Origin: Marilutibacter aestuarii
Lineage (GTDB): Bacteria; Pseudomonadota; Gammaproteobacteria; Xanthomonadales; Xanthomonadaceae
Direction: 5' to 3'
NCBI RefSeq assembly: GCF_006546775.1
Contig: NZ_VICE01000071.1
Location: 1-40,242, forward strand
Length of the DNA stretch: 40,242 nt
This document shows positions 1-7,137 of this stretch, piece by piece (positions within the stretch are counted from its first letter, which is position 1; every line of letters starts with the position of its first letter). The position numbers were made by a program, and so were the translations under genes. The notes under the pieces are model-generated. The model saw nothing but the letters and a program-made list of their open reading frames with translations. It was not told the DNA's origin and searched no databases.

Positions 1-752
1 CACCGGCCGCGCCGGCCGATGCCCTCGCCGCGGCGATCGCCGGCGACTGGCGCGATCCGGCCAACGTCGCCCGCGACACGGCGCGCCACCCGGCCGAAAC
101 CCTGGCGTTCTTCGGCATCGAGCCGGACCAGACCGTCGTCGAGATCACCCCGGGCGGCGGCTGGTACACCGAGATCCTGGCGCCCTACCTGCGCGACGGC
201 GGCCAGTACGTCGGCGCCATCTGGGCCGACGGCGTGTCCGAGTACTACGACAAGACCAATGCCAAGCTGCGCGAGAAGGTCGCCGCCACGCCGGCGGCCT
301 ACGACCAGGCCGAATGGCGCGCGTTCGACCCGAAGTCGCCGCAGTTCGGTCCCGCCGGCTCCGCCGACGCCGTGCTGACCTTCCGCAACGTCCACAACTG
401 GGTCAACAGCGACGCCGGTGAGGCCTACTTCAAGGCCTTCTTCGACGTGCTCAAGCCCGGCGGCACGCTGGGCGTGGTCGAACACCGGGCCAAGCCGGAC
501 ACTGACCTGGAAACGATGAAGAAGTCGGGCTACCTGACCGAAGCCCTGGTGATCGAGCTGGCGGAGAAGGCCGGCTTCGAGCTGGTCGAGAAGAGCGAGG
601 CCAACGCCAACCCCGACGACACCGCCGACCATCCCAACGGCGTATGGACCCTGCCGCCGGGCAATCGCCACGACGAGGCCGACGCGGCCAAGTACCAGGC
701 CATCGGCGAGAGCGACCGCATGACCCTGCGCTTCCGCAAGCCGGAGGCCTGA
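1..752 (+). CDS. Class I SAM-dependent methyltransferase-like protein, 5' partial
   Basis: The reading frame is open from the first bases of the window (codons in phase with position 3) to the TGA at 750-752, so the start lies upstream. The visible part begins with an Ala/Pro-rich stretch, then a helix of the type seen before the SAM-binding motif, then motif I in the form VVEITPGGGWYTEIL, typical of a family of predicted exported methyltransferases in proteobacteria. A later segment (VLTFRNVHNW) corresponds to motif IV, followed by a strand with LKPGGTLGVVEHR, a typical post-motif signature. The substrate cannot be told from sequence. An ATG at 234 in the same frame would give a shorter protein but would remove motif I, so it is not the start. 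An N-terminal signal peptide is expected for the family but is outside the window. Confidence 0.85.
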   Translation, partial: PAAPADALAAAIAGDWRDPANVARDTARHPAETLAFFGIEPDQTVVEITPGGGWYTEILAPYLRDGGQYVGAIWADGVSEYYDKTNAKLREKVAATPAAYDQAEWRAFDPKSPQFGPAGSADAVLTFRNVHNWVNSDAGEAYFKAFFDVLKPGGTLGVVEHRAKPDTDLETMKKSGYLTEALVIELAEKAGFELVEKSEANANPDDTADHPNGVWTLPPGNRHDEADAAKYQAIGESDRMTLRFRKPEA

Positions 753-784
753 TCCGGACATCCCCACCTGAACGGGGACCTGCG

Positions 785-790
785 CATAAT
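785..790 (+). promoter_or_regulatory. Candidate -10 element upstream of the PPC-domain gene
   Basis: CATAAT preceded by TGCG lies 61 bases before the GTG start at 851. It matches the sigma-70 -10 consensus at five of six positions. No convincing -35 hexamer is present 17 bases upstream. The resulting transcript would begin near 797, inside the hairpin described at 792-825. Confidence 0.35.
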
Positions 791-791
791 G

Positions 792-825
792 GGGCGCGAC
801 CGGCTTGCCGATCGCGCCCTTTCTT
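792..825 (+). terminator. Hairpin with T-rich tail after the methyltransferase gene
   Basis: GGGCGCGA (792-799) pairs perfectly with TCGCGCCC (812-819) and is followed by TTTCTT. It fits a Rho-independent terminator for the upstream gene, 40 bases after its stop. If the CATAAT at 785 is a real promoter, this would instead be a 5' UTR hairpin of the next gene. Confidence 0.4.
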
Positions 826-850
826 CATCCACGTCCACCAAGGAGTCCGC

Positions 851-1267
851 GTGCGCGCAGCCCTCGTTCCCACCAGCCTGATCCTTTCCGTCCTCGCCTT
901 CGGTAGCGCCCACGCCGCCGATCCCGAGCTGGCCATGGGCCGCTCGGTCGAAGGCCGCTTCGACCGCAGCGCGCGCCCCAGCGACGGCGGCGGCCGCAGC
1001 CAGGACTACCGCCTGGCCCTGAAGGCTGACCAGCTGGTCGCCATCAGCGCCAAGTCGGACGATGTCGACCCGGTCCTGATCCTGTTCGGCCCCGACGGCG
1101 ACGTGGTCTCGCAGAACGACGACCGCGGCGACGATGACACCAATGCGCTCATCGTCACCAGCGTGGGCGCGAGCGGCACCTATACGGTGCGCGTGAATTC
1201 GCTGGGCAGCGGCGAGGACGCCCTGGGCGCGTTCACCCTGAAGGCGATGCCGATCAGCGACGACTGA
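851..1267 (+). CDS. Secreted PPC-domain-like protein
   Basis: 138 residues from a GTG start chosen because AAGGAG (840-845) lies five bases upstream and because the protein then opens with a clean signal peptide (Arg, then a hydrophobic run to AFGSAHA, with cleavage before ADPELA). The mature part of about 115 residues has the pattern of a bacterial pre-peptidase C-terminal (PPC) beta-sandwich: a strand with QDYRLALKADQLVAI, then DPVLILFGPDGDVVSQNDD, then GTYTVRV. PPC domains usually sit at the C-terminus of secreted proteases. Here the domain stands alone, so it may be an adhesion or binding domain. The longer in-frame opening from 644 overlaps the upstream gene and is not credible. Confidence 0.8.
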   Translation: MRAALVPTSLILSVLAFGSAHAADPELAMGRSVEGRFDRSARPSDGGGRSQDYRLALKADQLVAISAKSDDVDPVLILFGPDGDVVSQNDDRGDDDTNALIVTSVGASGTYTVRVNSLGSGEDALGAFTLKAMPISDD

Positions 1268-1286
1268 CCCGGCTCCACGCGCAGGA

Positions 1287-1318
1287 ACGCCGACCTTCTC
1301 GGGTCGGCGTCCTGGTTT
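1287..1318. terminator. Bidirectional terminator between convergent genes
   Basis: ACGCCGACC (1287-1295) and GGTCGGCGT (1302-1310) form a perfect nine-pair stem around a short loop, between the stop of the plus-strand PPC gene (1267) and the stop of the minus-strand gene (1353). The plus side has only a weak T-tail (CCTGGTTTCC). Confidence 0.55.
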
Positions 1319-1352
1319 CCCGTGTCCTGCGGGCGCGGCGCGCGCCCCGGCG

Positions 1353-1823
1353 TCAGTGGGCCGACTTCATGGCCCACTTGCGGTCACGCATGAGGTCATG
1401 CTGCGCCTTCACCTTGGGCAGGTAGCCCGATACCGCGGTCTTGACCTGCGCGGGCGTGCCGTTGTCCTCGATGACGTCGCGCATGGCATCGAGCATGCGG
1501 TCCTCGGACTCCTCCAGCTCGCTCACGTAGGCATAGTCCTTGTCGCCGAGCTTGGCGCGGATGTCGCCATAGAACTCATGCAGGCTGCCGCGGAAGGTGC
1601 CGCTCTTGGCCGGCGAAGCGCCCTCGGCGCGGACGTCGCGGGCCAGGGCCCCGACCAGGCCGTTCTTGGACTCGGCCATGCCGGTGAACAACTGCTTGAG
1701 CTGCGGGTTGTCGACCTTGCTGGCGGCATCGGCGTAGAACTGCGCGCTGTCGCGGCTGACCTCGATCAGCTCGTTGAGGGTCTCGATCTTTTCGTTGCGG
1801 ATGTGCTGGCTCGTGGTATTCAT
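1353..1823 (-). CDS. PA2169 family four-helix-bundle protein (DUF2383-like)
   Basis: 156 residues, starting MNTTSQHIRNEKIETLNELI. The start at 1823 is supported by AGGGAG a few bases upstream; the longer opening adds a low-complexity extension without a ribosome site. The protein is almost entirely helical, with the pattern of the PA2169/DUF2383 ferritin-like four-helix bundle: an N-terminal helix with ELIEVSRDS, a helix with YADAASKV, and two C-terminal amphipathic helices with EESEDRMLDAMRDVI. Members are small soluble proteins often induced in stationary phase or stress. The biochemical role is unknown. A long AT-rich patch upstream (2013-2047) is the best promoter candidate. Confidence 0.85.
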   Translation of the reverse strand: MNTTSQHIRNEKIETLNELIEVSRDSAQFYADAASKVDNPQLKQLFTGMAESKNGLVGALARDVRAEGASPAKSGTFRGSLHEFYGDIRAKLGDKDYAYVSELEESEDRMLDAMRDVIEDNGTPAQVKTAVSGYLPKVKAQHDLMRDRKWAMKSAH

Positions 1824-2136
1824 GGAACTCCCTGTCTCTGTTGGTATGGATGGAGCGGCGCCGATGCCGGGCATCGGCGGCAAGACCGGTTCGAGCGACC
1901 CGGCACGTCGCCGGGGGCATGTCCGCGAACGGGCGGAGCGTGCCGGTGAACCGGAACCGCGGCCTTTTCGGCCACGGCTGCCACTGTCCCACAAGCAGCA
2001 TGATGGCAGCGTGTAAATTGTTGATTTTTATATAAATTCAAGATAAACGCCGGCGAATGGCCGCAACCCCGTCGGGCCCGAGCGCCCCCTGCCACCGCAT
2101 GTTCCACGCCTTTTTCCCCCGTTCCACGGTCCCGCC
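1824..2136. promoter_or_regulatory. Divergent intergenic region with an AT-rich patch
   Basis: This 313-base gap separates the minus-strand four-helix protein from plus-strand rluE. Most is GC-rich and featureless. Positions 2013-2047 are strikingly AT-rich for this genome and include TATATAAA-like runs, so they probably hold one or both promoters. Several -10-like hexamers overlap there and I cannot choose among them. Confidence 0.4.
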
Positions 2137-2688
2137 TTGCTGATCGCCTTCAACAAGCCCTTCCAGGTCCTGTGCCAGTTCACCGACCGCAGCCAGCCCC
2201 CGCGGGCGACGCTGGCGGGCTTCGGCCTGCCGGCCGGCGTGTACCCGGCCGGGCGCCTGGACCATGACAGCGAAGGCCTGCTGTTGCTGACCGACGACGG
2301 CGCGCTCGCCCACCGCCTCACCGACCCGCGCCACAAGCGCCCCAAGACCTATCTGGTCCAGGTCGAGGGGGAGGCCGGCGAGGACCGGCTCCAGGCGCTG
2401 CGCCGCGGCGTGGCGCTGAAGGACGGTCCCACCCGGCCGGCCGGTGTGCGCGCACTGCCATCGCCCCCGGCGCTGTGGCCGCGCGACCCGCCGGTGCGCC
2501 ATCGCAAGACGGTCCCGGACTGCTGGCTGGAGATCACGCTGACCGAGGGCCGCAACCGCCAGGTCCGGCGCATGACGGCGGCTGTCGGGCTGCCCACGCT
2601 GCGCCTGGTCAGGATCGCCGTCGGCGGCGTCGGGCTGGACGGGCTGGCGCCGGGACAGTGGCGGACCGTGACGGTCCCGCCGGGCTGA
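2137..2688 (+). CDS. rluE: 23S rRNA pseudouridine synthase, RluE type
   Basis: 183 residues, small like RluE and lacking the N-terminal S4 domain of RsuA/RluB. It opens at the core fold with LIAFNKPFQVLCQFT, carries the catalytic motif GRLDHDSEGLLLL with Asp42, then KTYLVQVEG and EGRNRQVRRM, the last being the family's substrate-binding motif. RluE converts a uridine in domain V of 23S rRNA (2457 in E. coli) to pseudouridine. The start is TTG; no ATG or GTG lies nearby in frame, and the protein begins just where the family begins. Neighbours are unrelated. Assignment to RluE rather than another RsuA-group enzyme rests on length and domain content. Confidence 0.88.
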   Translation: MLIAFNKPFQVLCQFTDRSQPPRATLAGFGLPAGVYPAGRLDHDSEGLLLLTDDGALAHRLTDPRHKRPKTYLVQVEGEAGEDRLQALRRGVALKDGPTRPAGVRALPSPPALWPRDPPVRHRKTVPDCWLEITLTEGRNRQVRRMTAAVGLPTLRLVRIAVGGVGLDGLAPGQWRTVTVPPG

Positions 2689-2831
2689 ACGGCCAGACGG
2701 GCGATACCACGCCCCCGTCGGGTCTTGCGGGCATCGCTTTCGCGGTGCGATCTGCTAACGTGGTGTTCCATATTCCGGATGAGCCGGCGCCGCGCCAAGG
2801 GGGCGGAAGGCAGCGGCTCGTGGGGCTCGGC

Positions 2832-3956
2832 ATGATCAATCCCGCGAACAACCAAGGCCGCATCCTGGTGGTCGACGACCAGGCCGCGAACCTGCGCGTC
2901 GTCAGCGCCCTGCTCAACCGCCAGGGTTACTCAGTGACCACCTCCTCGACCGGCGACGAGGCCCTGTCCCTGTACGAGGAAGTGCAGCCGGACCTGATCC
3001 TGCTCGACGTGATGATGCCGAGCATGGACGGCTTCGAAGTGCTGGCCGCGCTGCGGGCGCGTGCCCCGGATGCGCGCGTCCCGGTGATCTTCGTGACCGC
3101 CGCGCACGATCGCGACCTGTTGCTGCGCGCCTTCGACGCCGGCGTGGTCGATTACGTCACCAAGCCCTTCCTGCCCGAAGAGCTGATCGCCCGGGTCAAC
3201 GCCCACATCGGCCTGAAGCTCACCGCCGATCGCCTGGAGCGCGTCGCCCGTGAGCGCGAGGAACTGGTCAACCTGGTCGCCCACGACCTGAAGAACCCGC
3301 TCACCAGCGTCATGTTCGCCAGCGAACTGATGCAGGAGGAGCATTGCAAGCCCGAGCGGGTGCCGCGTTACCTGCAGATCATCCACGAAAGCGCCGCCGA
3401 CGCGCTGGGCTACATCCACCATTACCTGGAAAGCCGGAACCAGACCAACAAGCGCGACGTCGATGCCCGCGCCGGCCTGGCCGACACCCTGCGCTGGCTG
3501 CACCAGCGCTACGAAGTGCAGCTCGAGGCAACCGGCATCCAGGCCGAGCTGGTGCTGCCGGCCGAGGACGCGGCGGTGGCGATCGACGAACGCGTGCTCC
3601 GGCAGGTCGCCGAGAACCTGGTCACCAACGCGATCAAGTACGCACCCAACGCGCCGCTGACCATGAGCGGACACGCCGCGGCGCCGGGCTATTGGCAGCT
3701 GGTGGTGGCCGACCGCGGCCCGGGCATCTCGCCATCGAGGCAGCGGGACCTGTTCAAGCCCTTCACCCGCCTCACCGACGAGGACGACGGCCTCTCGAGC
3801 GGCCTGGGCCTGTCGCTCGCACGGCAGATCGTTTCCCAGGCCGGCGGGCAGCTGTGGTACGAACCCCGCCGTGACGGCGGCTCGGTGTTCATCATCGAAC
3901 TGCCGGCCGCCAATCGCAGCCAGGACGCCCTGGCCGAGGACAGCAACGCCGCCTGA
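2832..3956 (+). CDS. Response receiver-histidine kinase fusion protein
   Basis: 374 residues with a REC domain first (about 9-127: acidic pair Asp15-Asp16, phosphoacceptor Asp59 in LLDVMMP, Lys111 in VTKPF), a short coiled linker (130-145), a HisKA domain with His151 in LVAHDLKNPLTS, and a HATPase domain with N box (LVTNAIKYAP), G1 (DRGPGIS) and G2 (SSGLGLSLAR). There are no membrane segments, so this is a soluble kinase controlled by phosphorylation of its own receiver by another kinase, or signalling backwards. The ATG at 2832 is chosen because REC begins immediately after. The frame stays open upstream but that part overlaps rluE. No partner regulator or output domain lies next to it, so it is an orphan here. 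Confidence 0.9.
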   Translation: MINPANNQGRILVVDDQAANLRVVSALLNRQGYSVTTSSTGDEALSLYEEVQPDLILLDVMMPSMDGFEVLAALRARAPDARVPVIFVTAAHDRDLLLRAFDAGVVDYVTKPFLPEELIARVNAHIGLKLTADRLERVAREREELVNLVAHDLKNPLTSVMFASELMQEEHCKPERVPRYLQIIHESAADALGYIHHYLESRNQTNKRDVDARAGLADTLRWLHQRYEVQLEATGIQAELVLPAEDAAVAIDERVLRQVAENLVTNAIKYAPNAPLTMSGHAAAPGYWQLVVADRGPGISPSRQRDLFKPFTRLTDEDDGLSSGLGLSLARQIVSQAGGQLWYEPRRDGGSVFIIELPAANRSQDALAEDSNAA

Positions 3957-3995
3957 GCGGCGCCAGGCGGGAGACCCACGAGCCCGCGCCGGGGC

Positions 3996-4406
3996 TTACT
4001 CCGAGGACGGCGTGACCGAGGCGCTGCGACCGCGGGTGCTTCCGCGTCCCGACTTCGCCTTGGCCTTGCGCGCTTCCACGCGGCGGGCCTGGCCCTCGAT
4101 GGCCTCGCCGTCGCCGTGCGCCAGCGCCTGGCGTTCGCGCATCTTGCGGCGGGCCGCATACCAGAGCAGGCCAGCGCCGGCGACCGTCGCCACCGCGACC
4201 ACCGGGTTGCGACGGGCGAAACCGCCAACGACGCGGGCACCGGTCCGCAGGGCGCCGATCTTCAGTCCGGCTTCGAGCCACTTCGCGGCGTCGGTGCGCT
4301 GGAGGCTCTTGCCCACCGACCCCGCCCACGCCTGGGCGCTGTCGGCGGCGCGTCCTGCCGCGTGGCGGGCGTGTTCGACGGCATCGCTGATCGGGGGCGT
4401 CTTCAT
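3996..4406 (-). CDS. Small single-pass membrane protein of unknown function
   Basis: 136 residues. The N-terminal part (1-60) is an Ala-rich amphipathic helix region (DAVEHARHAAGRAADSAQAW), followed by one predicted membrane segment at about 68-84 (NPVVAVATVAGAGLLWYAA) and a very basic, Ala/Lys/Arg-rich C-terminal tail. This layout resembles the DUF883/ElaB-type ribosome- or membrane-associated stress proteins, but no diagnostic motif is visible, so no function is assigned. AGGA lies seven bases before the ATG. The gene converges on the kinase gene with a 39-base gap and diverges from the hydroxylase gene over 122 bases. Confidence 0.75.
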   Translation of the reverse strand: MKTPPISDAVEHARHAAGRAADSAQAWAGSVGKSLQRTDAAKWLEAGLKIGALRTGARVVGGFARRNPVVAVATVAGAGLLWYAARRKMRERQALAHGDGEAIEGQARRVEARKAKAKSGRGSTRGRSASVTPSSE

Positions 4407-4528
4407 TGTGCGTTCCTGCAGGGGAGAGAGGCGACAGTCTGCCCGCCATGCCGTGCAATGCCCGTGAGCGGTTGCCCACCCGCGGCTGAATGCCGATCAT
4501 GGGCCCGCCCCTCCCGCCGAGCCCGTCC

Positions 4529-5206
4529 ATGATCCGAGTGCTGTCCAACGTCCTCAACGCCGCCGAGTTGCAGGCCGTGCGGGAGCTGTTGCCGCAGGTG
4601 GGCTTCAACGACGGTCGCGTCACCAACCCGGGCTCGGAGGTCAAGCACAACCTGCAGGCGCCGCAGGAAGACCCCGCCAACGCCCGGATCGCCCAGCTCG
4701 TCCGCGATGCCCTCTTCCGCAACCCGGACCTGCGCAGTTACGCCCAGCCGCGGACGATGGCGCGTACCACGGTGGTCCGTTACGAGCCCGGCATGGACTA
4801 TGGCTGGCACGTGGACGAGGCGCTGTTCCCGTCGCAGCCGCCGATCCGCAGCGACCTGTCGTGCACGATCTTCCTCAACGAACCGGCCGACTACGAGGGC
4901 GGGGCGCTGACGATGCAGCTTGGCGCCCAGGAGCTGGCCTACAAGCTCGATCCCGGCTGCGCCATCCTCTATCCCTCCACTACCATCCACCGGGTGACGC
5001 CGGTCACCCGCGGCGTGCGCATCGCGGCCATCACCTGGCTGCACAGCTGGATCGCCGATGCCGGCCGCCGCGAGCTCATGATCCAGATCGACGAGGCGCG
5101 CGCACTGGCGGCACGGGGCGTCGCCAGCGCGGAGCAGAAGCAGCGCCTGCAGGTCCTGCTGGAGTCGCTGCGCAGCAACCTGTTCCGGATGTGGTCGGAT
5201 ACCTGA
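4529..5206 (+). CDS. PKHD-type Fe(II)/2-oxoglutarate hydroxylase (PiuC/YbiX family)
   Basis: 225 residues from the ATG at 4529, exactly the usual length of this family, whose members begin with a short strand like MIRVLSNVL; the upstream ATG at 4490 would add 13 unconserved residues. The double-stranded beta-helix carries the iron ligands His94 and Asp96 (GWHVDEAL) and His154 (TIHRV), with Arg164 (RGVRIAA) for 2-oxoglutarate. The C-terminal region (AGRRELMIQIDEAR) is typical of PiuC. In other bacteria the gene usually neighbours a TonB-dependent siderophore receptor and is iron-regulated. No receptor lies next to it here. Confidence 0.9.
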   Translation: MIRVLSNVLNAAELQAVRELLPQVGFNDGRVTNPGSEVKHNLQAPQEDPANARIAQLVRDALFRNPDLRSYAQPRTMARTTVVRYEPGMDYGWHVDEALFPSQPPIRSDLSCTIFLNEPADYEGGALTMQLGAQELAYKLDPGCAILYPSTTIHRVTPVTRGVRIAAITWLHSWIADAGRRELMIQIDEARALAARGVASAEQKQRLQVLLESLRSNLFRMWSDT

Positions 5207-5230
5207 GTCGCCGCGCGCGCCGGTGCCCGC

Positions 5231-5785
5231 TCACCGGCACCATTGTTGCTCGCACGGGATCCCGTCGCCGTCGCCGTCCATCCTCACGCCCGGACAGTGG
5301 CGCAGGAAATGGCGCGCCTCGGCGCATGAGCGCATCTCTGGACACTCGGTGCGGCCGTCGCAACTGAAACGCGGCGCGACAGGTGCCACCCGGGTCGCCG
5401 GCAAGGGCGTCGCCGCGTTCCCGGCCGCCGATCCGGCGCGCGTCGCTTCGCGCAATCCCAATACCGCGACGACCGCCACCGCCGCAAGGACCAGGCCGCC
5501 GGTCCAGGGGACTGCCGGCCGGGGCGGCGGCGACGGTCTGGAAAAAGGACGCGCGCCACCCATCGGGGGCTTTGCGCCGCCGGGACGCTGCACCCGCTTC
5601 GCCGCCGCCCTGCCGTCGCGGCCCTCCCCGACTTCGAACGAGAGGATCTCGCCGACGCTCGGCGGACCGCCCTGCCTGGGGAAGGCGGACACGTGCACGA
5701 ACAGCTTGGCGCGCCCACTGGCCGGCGCGATGAAGCCGTAGCCGCGGTCCTCGTTCCATTCGCTCAGGTGGCCATGTTCCCGCAT
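5231..5785 (-). CDS. Cold-shock domain, membrane anchor and Excalibur domain fusion
   Basis: 184 residues. Residues 5-65 form a cold-shock domain with the RNP1-like RGYGFI (14-19) and RNP2-like LFVHVSAF (28-35). A Pro-rich linker (70-93) leads to one membrane segment (about 96-111). The C-terminal 45 residues form an Excalibur domain with four of its Cys and the acidic metal-binding motif DGDGDGIPCE (170-179). The predicted topology puts the nucleic-acid-binding domain in the cytoplasm and the calcium-binding domain outside. Cold-shock/Excalibur fusions occur in xanthomonads and relatives. The function is unknown. It converges with the hydroxylase gene (24 bases). Confidence 0.85.
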   Translation of the reverse strand: MREHGHLSEWNEDRGYGFIAPASGRAKLFVHVSAFPRQGGPPSVGEILSFEVGEGRDGRAAAKRVQRPGGAKPPMGGARPFSRPSPPPRPAVPWTGGLVLAAVAVVAVLGLREATRAGSAAGNAATPLPATRVAPVAPRFSCDGRTECPEMRSCAEARHFLRHCPGVRMDGDGDGIPCEQQWCR

Positions 5786-5887
5786 CGGCTGACATCCTCC
5801 CTTCGGCGCACGACAAGCGCCACGCCAGTCCCGGGATTCCGTCCCGCCGCGCGGGCCCCGGCAAAGGCCGCACCAAGGCGCGTGGCT

Positions 5888-6898
5888 TCAATCCAGCGCG
5901 ACGCCATGGCGGCGGCGCATGCCGTCGAGCCAGCGCTCGCCCTCGGCGATGTCTGCGCCGTGCCGCTGCAGCGCGAGGGCGAGGTCGTGGGCCCGGTCCT
6001 CTCGCGTGTAGCCATGGTCCTGCGCCTTGGAATAGCGCCCCCAGTGGCGGGAAGCGAGCGCGGCAGGCAGGCCCTCGGCATCCAGGGCCAGGTGCGCGGC
6101 GACTTCGGCGAGCACCTCGCCGGGCCGCGCCAGAAGCGCTTCGAAATCGACGCGGAGCGCACGCGTGGGGTGCGACTCGGCGAGCGCCTGGAAACGCAGG
6201 CGCTCGGCCAGCCAGCCCATCGCGCACTGCTCGGGCAGCGTCATGGCATGCAAGGCCAGGTCCTCGCCCACCCCCCGGGCCTGCAACAGGCGCAGCCGCT
6301 CCGGGGCGGCATGGGCCGCGTCGAGCATCGAGTCGGGCGACTTGGCCAGGGTGGCCAGCCACGGGCGCAGGGGCATGTCGAGCAACACCACGCGCATGCC
6401 CGGGAATGCATCCAGCAGCGGTTCGAGGAGCCCGTTGCAACTGCTCGTGAGCTTCACCATGCTCCGCTGCGCCGGCGGCAAGGGGCGCGACCACGCCGCC
6501 CAGCTCGCCTGCAGCAGGCGTTCTGCGTCCGCGGCCGAGACGCGGGCGTCGGCCTGGCCGCGGGTGGGCCAGGCATCGGCCAGGCTGCGCAGCGGCAGCG
6601 GCTCGCGCAGCGCATGCACGTCCGGCCAGGTGTCCAGGACGCGCGACAGCAGCGTCGAACCGCAATGACCGATGTGCGCGATCGCGTGGGCAGGCCTGGC
6701 GGGCATCGTGGGCGCGCCCCGCAACCATGCCGACAGCGGCAACCAGCCCCCTTCGGGTCCCGGCGGCAATGCGCGCTCGTCCAGGAACGCCGCCGCCTCG
6801 CGCTGCGCCGCGTCCAGGCGCAGCCACAGCACGCGTTGGCCCACGAGGTCGAGCCTGAAGGGCAGGAAGTCCGGCGCGTCGATCGGTGAGGCGTTCAT
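5888..6898 (-). CDS. Sulfotransferase family protein
   Basis: 336 residues from MNASPIDAPDFLPF. The frame is open further upstream, but that stretch is derived from a duplicated hrpB tail (see 6927-6997), so the ATG at 6898 is preferred. The key feature is the PAPS 5'-phosphosulfate loop, here HIGHCGSTLLSR (75-86), preceded by a hydrophobic strand. A later segment (RALRVDFEALLARPGEVL) matches the 3'-phosphate/C-terminal motif of bacterial sulfotransferase-like proteins. The acceptor is unknown. The loop replaces the usual Arg/Lys-Ser-Gly with His-Cys-Gly, seen in a proteobacterial subgroup, so activity on PAPS should not be assumed. Confidence 0.75.
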   Translation of the reverse strand: MNASPIDAPDFLPFRLDLVGQRVLWLRLDAAQREAAAFLDERALPPGPEGGWLPLSAWLRGAPTMPARPAHAIAHIGHCGSTLLSRVLDTWPDVHALREPLPLRSLADAWPTRGQADARVSAADAERLLQASWAAWSRPLPPAQRSMVKLTSSCNGLLEPLLDAFPGMRVVLLDMPLRPWLATLAKSPDSMLDAAHAAPERLRLLQARGVGEDLALHAMTLPEQCAMGWLAERLRFQALAESHPTRALRVDFEALLARPGEVLAEVAAHLALDAEGLPAALASRHWGRYSKAQDHGYTREDRAHDLALALQRHGADIAEGERWLDGMRRRHGVALD

Positions 6899-6926
6899 CC
6901 AGGCAGTGTAGGCGAGCGCGACGACC

Positions 6927-6997
6927 GGCTCACCCGCTTCAGCGCGCCCGGGGCTTGGCGCGGTGGGTGGCCTGTGCGGTCCAGGGGTCGTCGGGCC
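6927..6997. repeat. Degenerate copy of the 3' end of hrpB
   Basis: These 71 bases match 7067-7137 at all but three positions (6942, 6947, 6969 against 7082, 7087, 7109). The second copy is the real C-terminal end of hrpB plus stop. This copy, read on the minus strand, encodes the same tail (DDPWTAQATHRAKPR) and the same stop, detached from any gene body. Confidence 0.9.
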
Positions 6998-7066
6998 GCG
7001 CCGCCACGCAGCCCTCCCCTCCCGCATGGTCCAAGCCGCCGCCGCGGCCGATGATGCGCGGAGGCT

Positions 7067-7137
7067 GGCTCACCCGCTTCAACGCGGCCGGGGCTTGGCG
7101 CGGTGGGTAGCCTGTGCGGTCCAGGGGTCGTCGGGCC
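7067..7137. repeat. Parental copy of the hrpB tail repeat
   Basis: Direct repeat partner of 6927-6997, offset by 140 bases. It includes the last codons and TGA of hrpB and 12 bases beyond. The 69 bases between the copies do not match hrpB at sight. Confidence 0.9.

Noticed and set aside
3960-3998. A possible terminator between the kinase and the small membrane protein genes
   Set aside because: AGCCC/GGGCT gives only a short stem and there is no T-run.
5076-6827. A 583-codon minus-strand opening across the Excalibur and sulfotransferase genes
   Set aside because: It crosses two genes with clear family motifs in another frame and is Arg/Ala/Gly-rich without structure.
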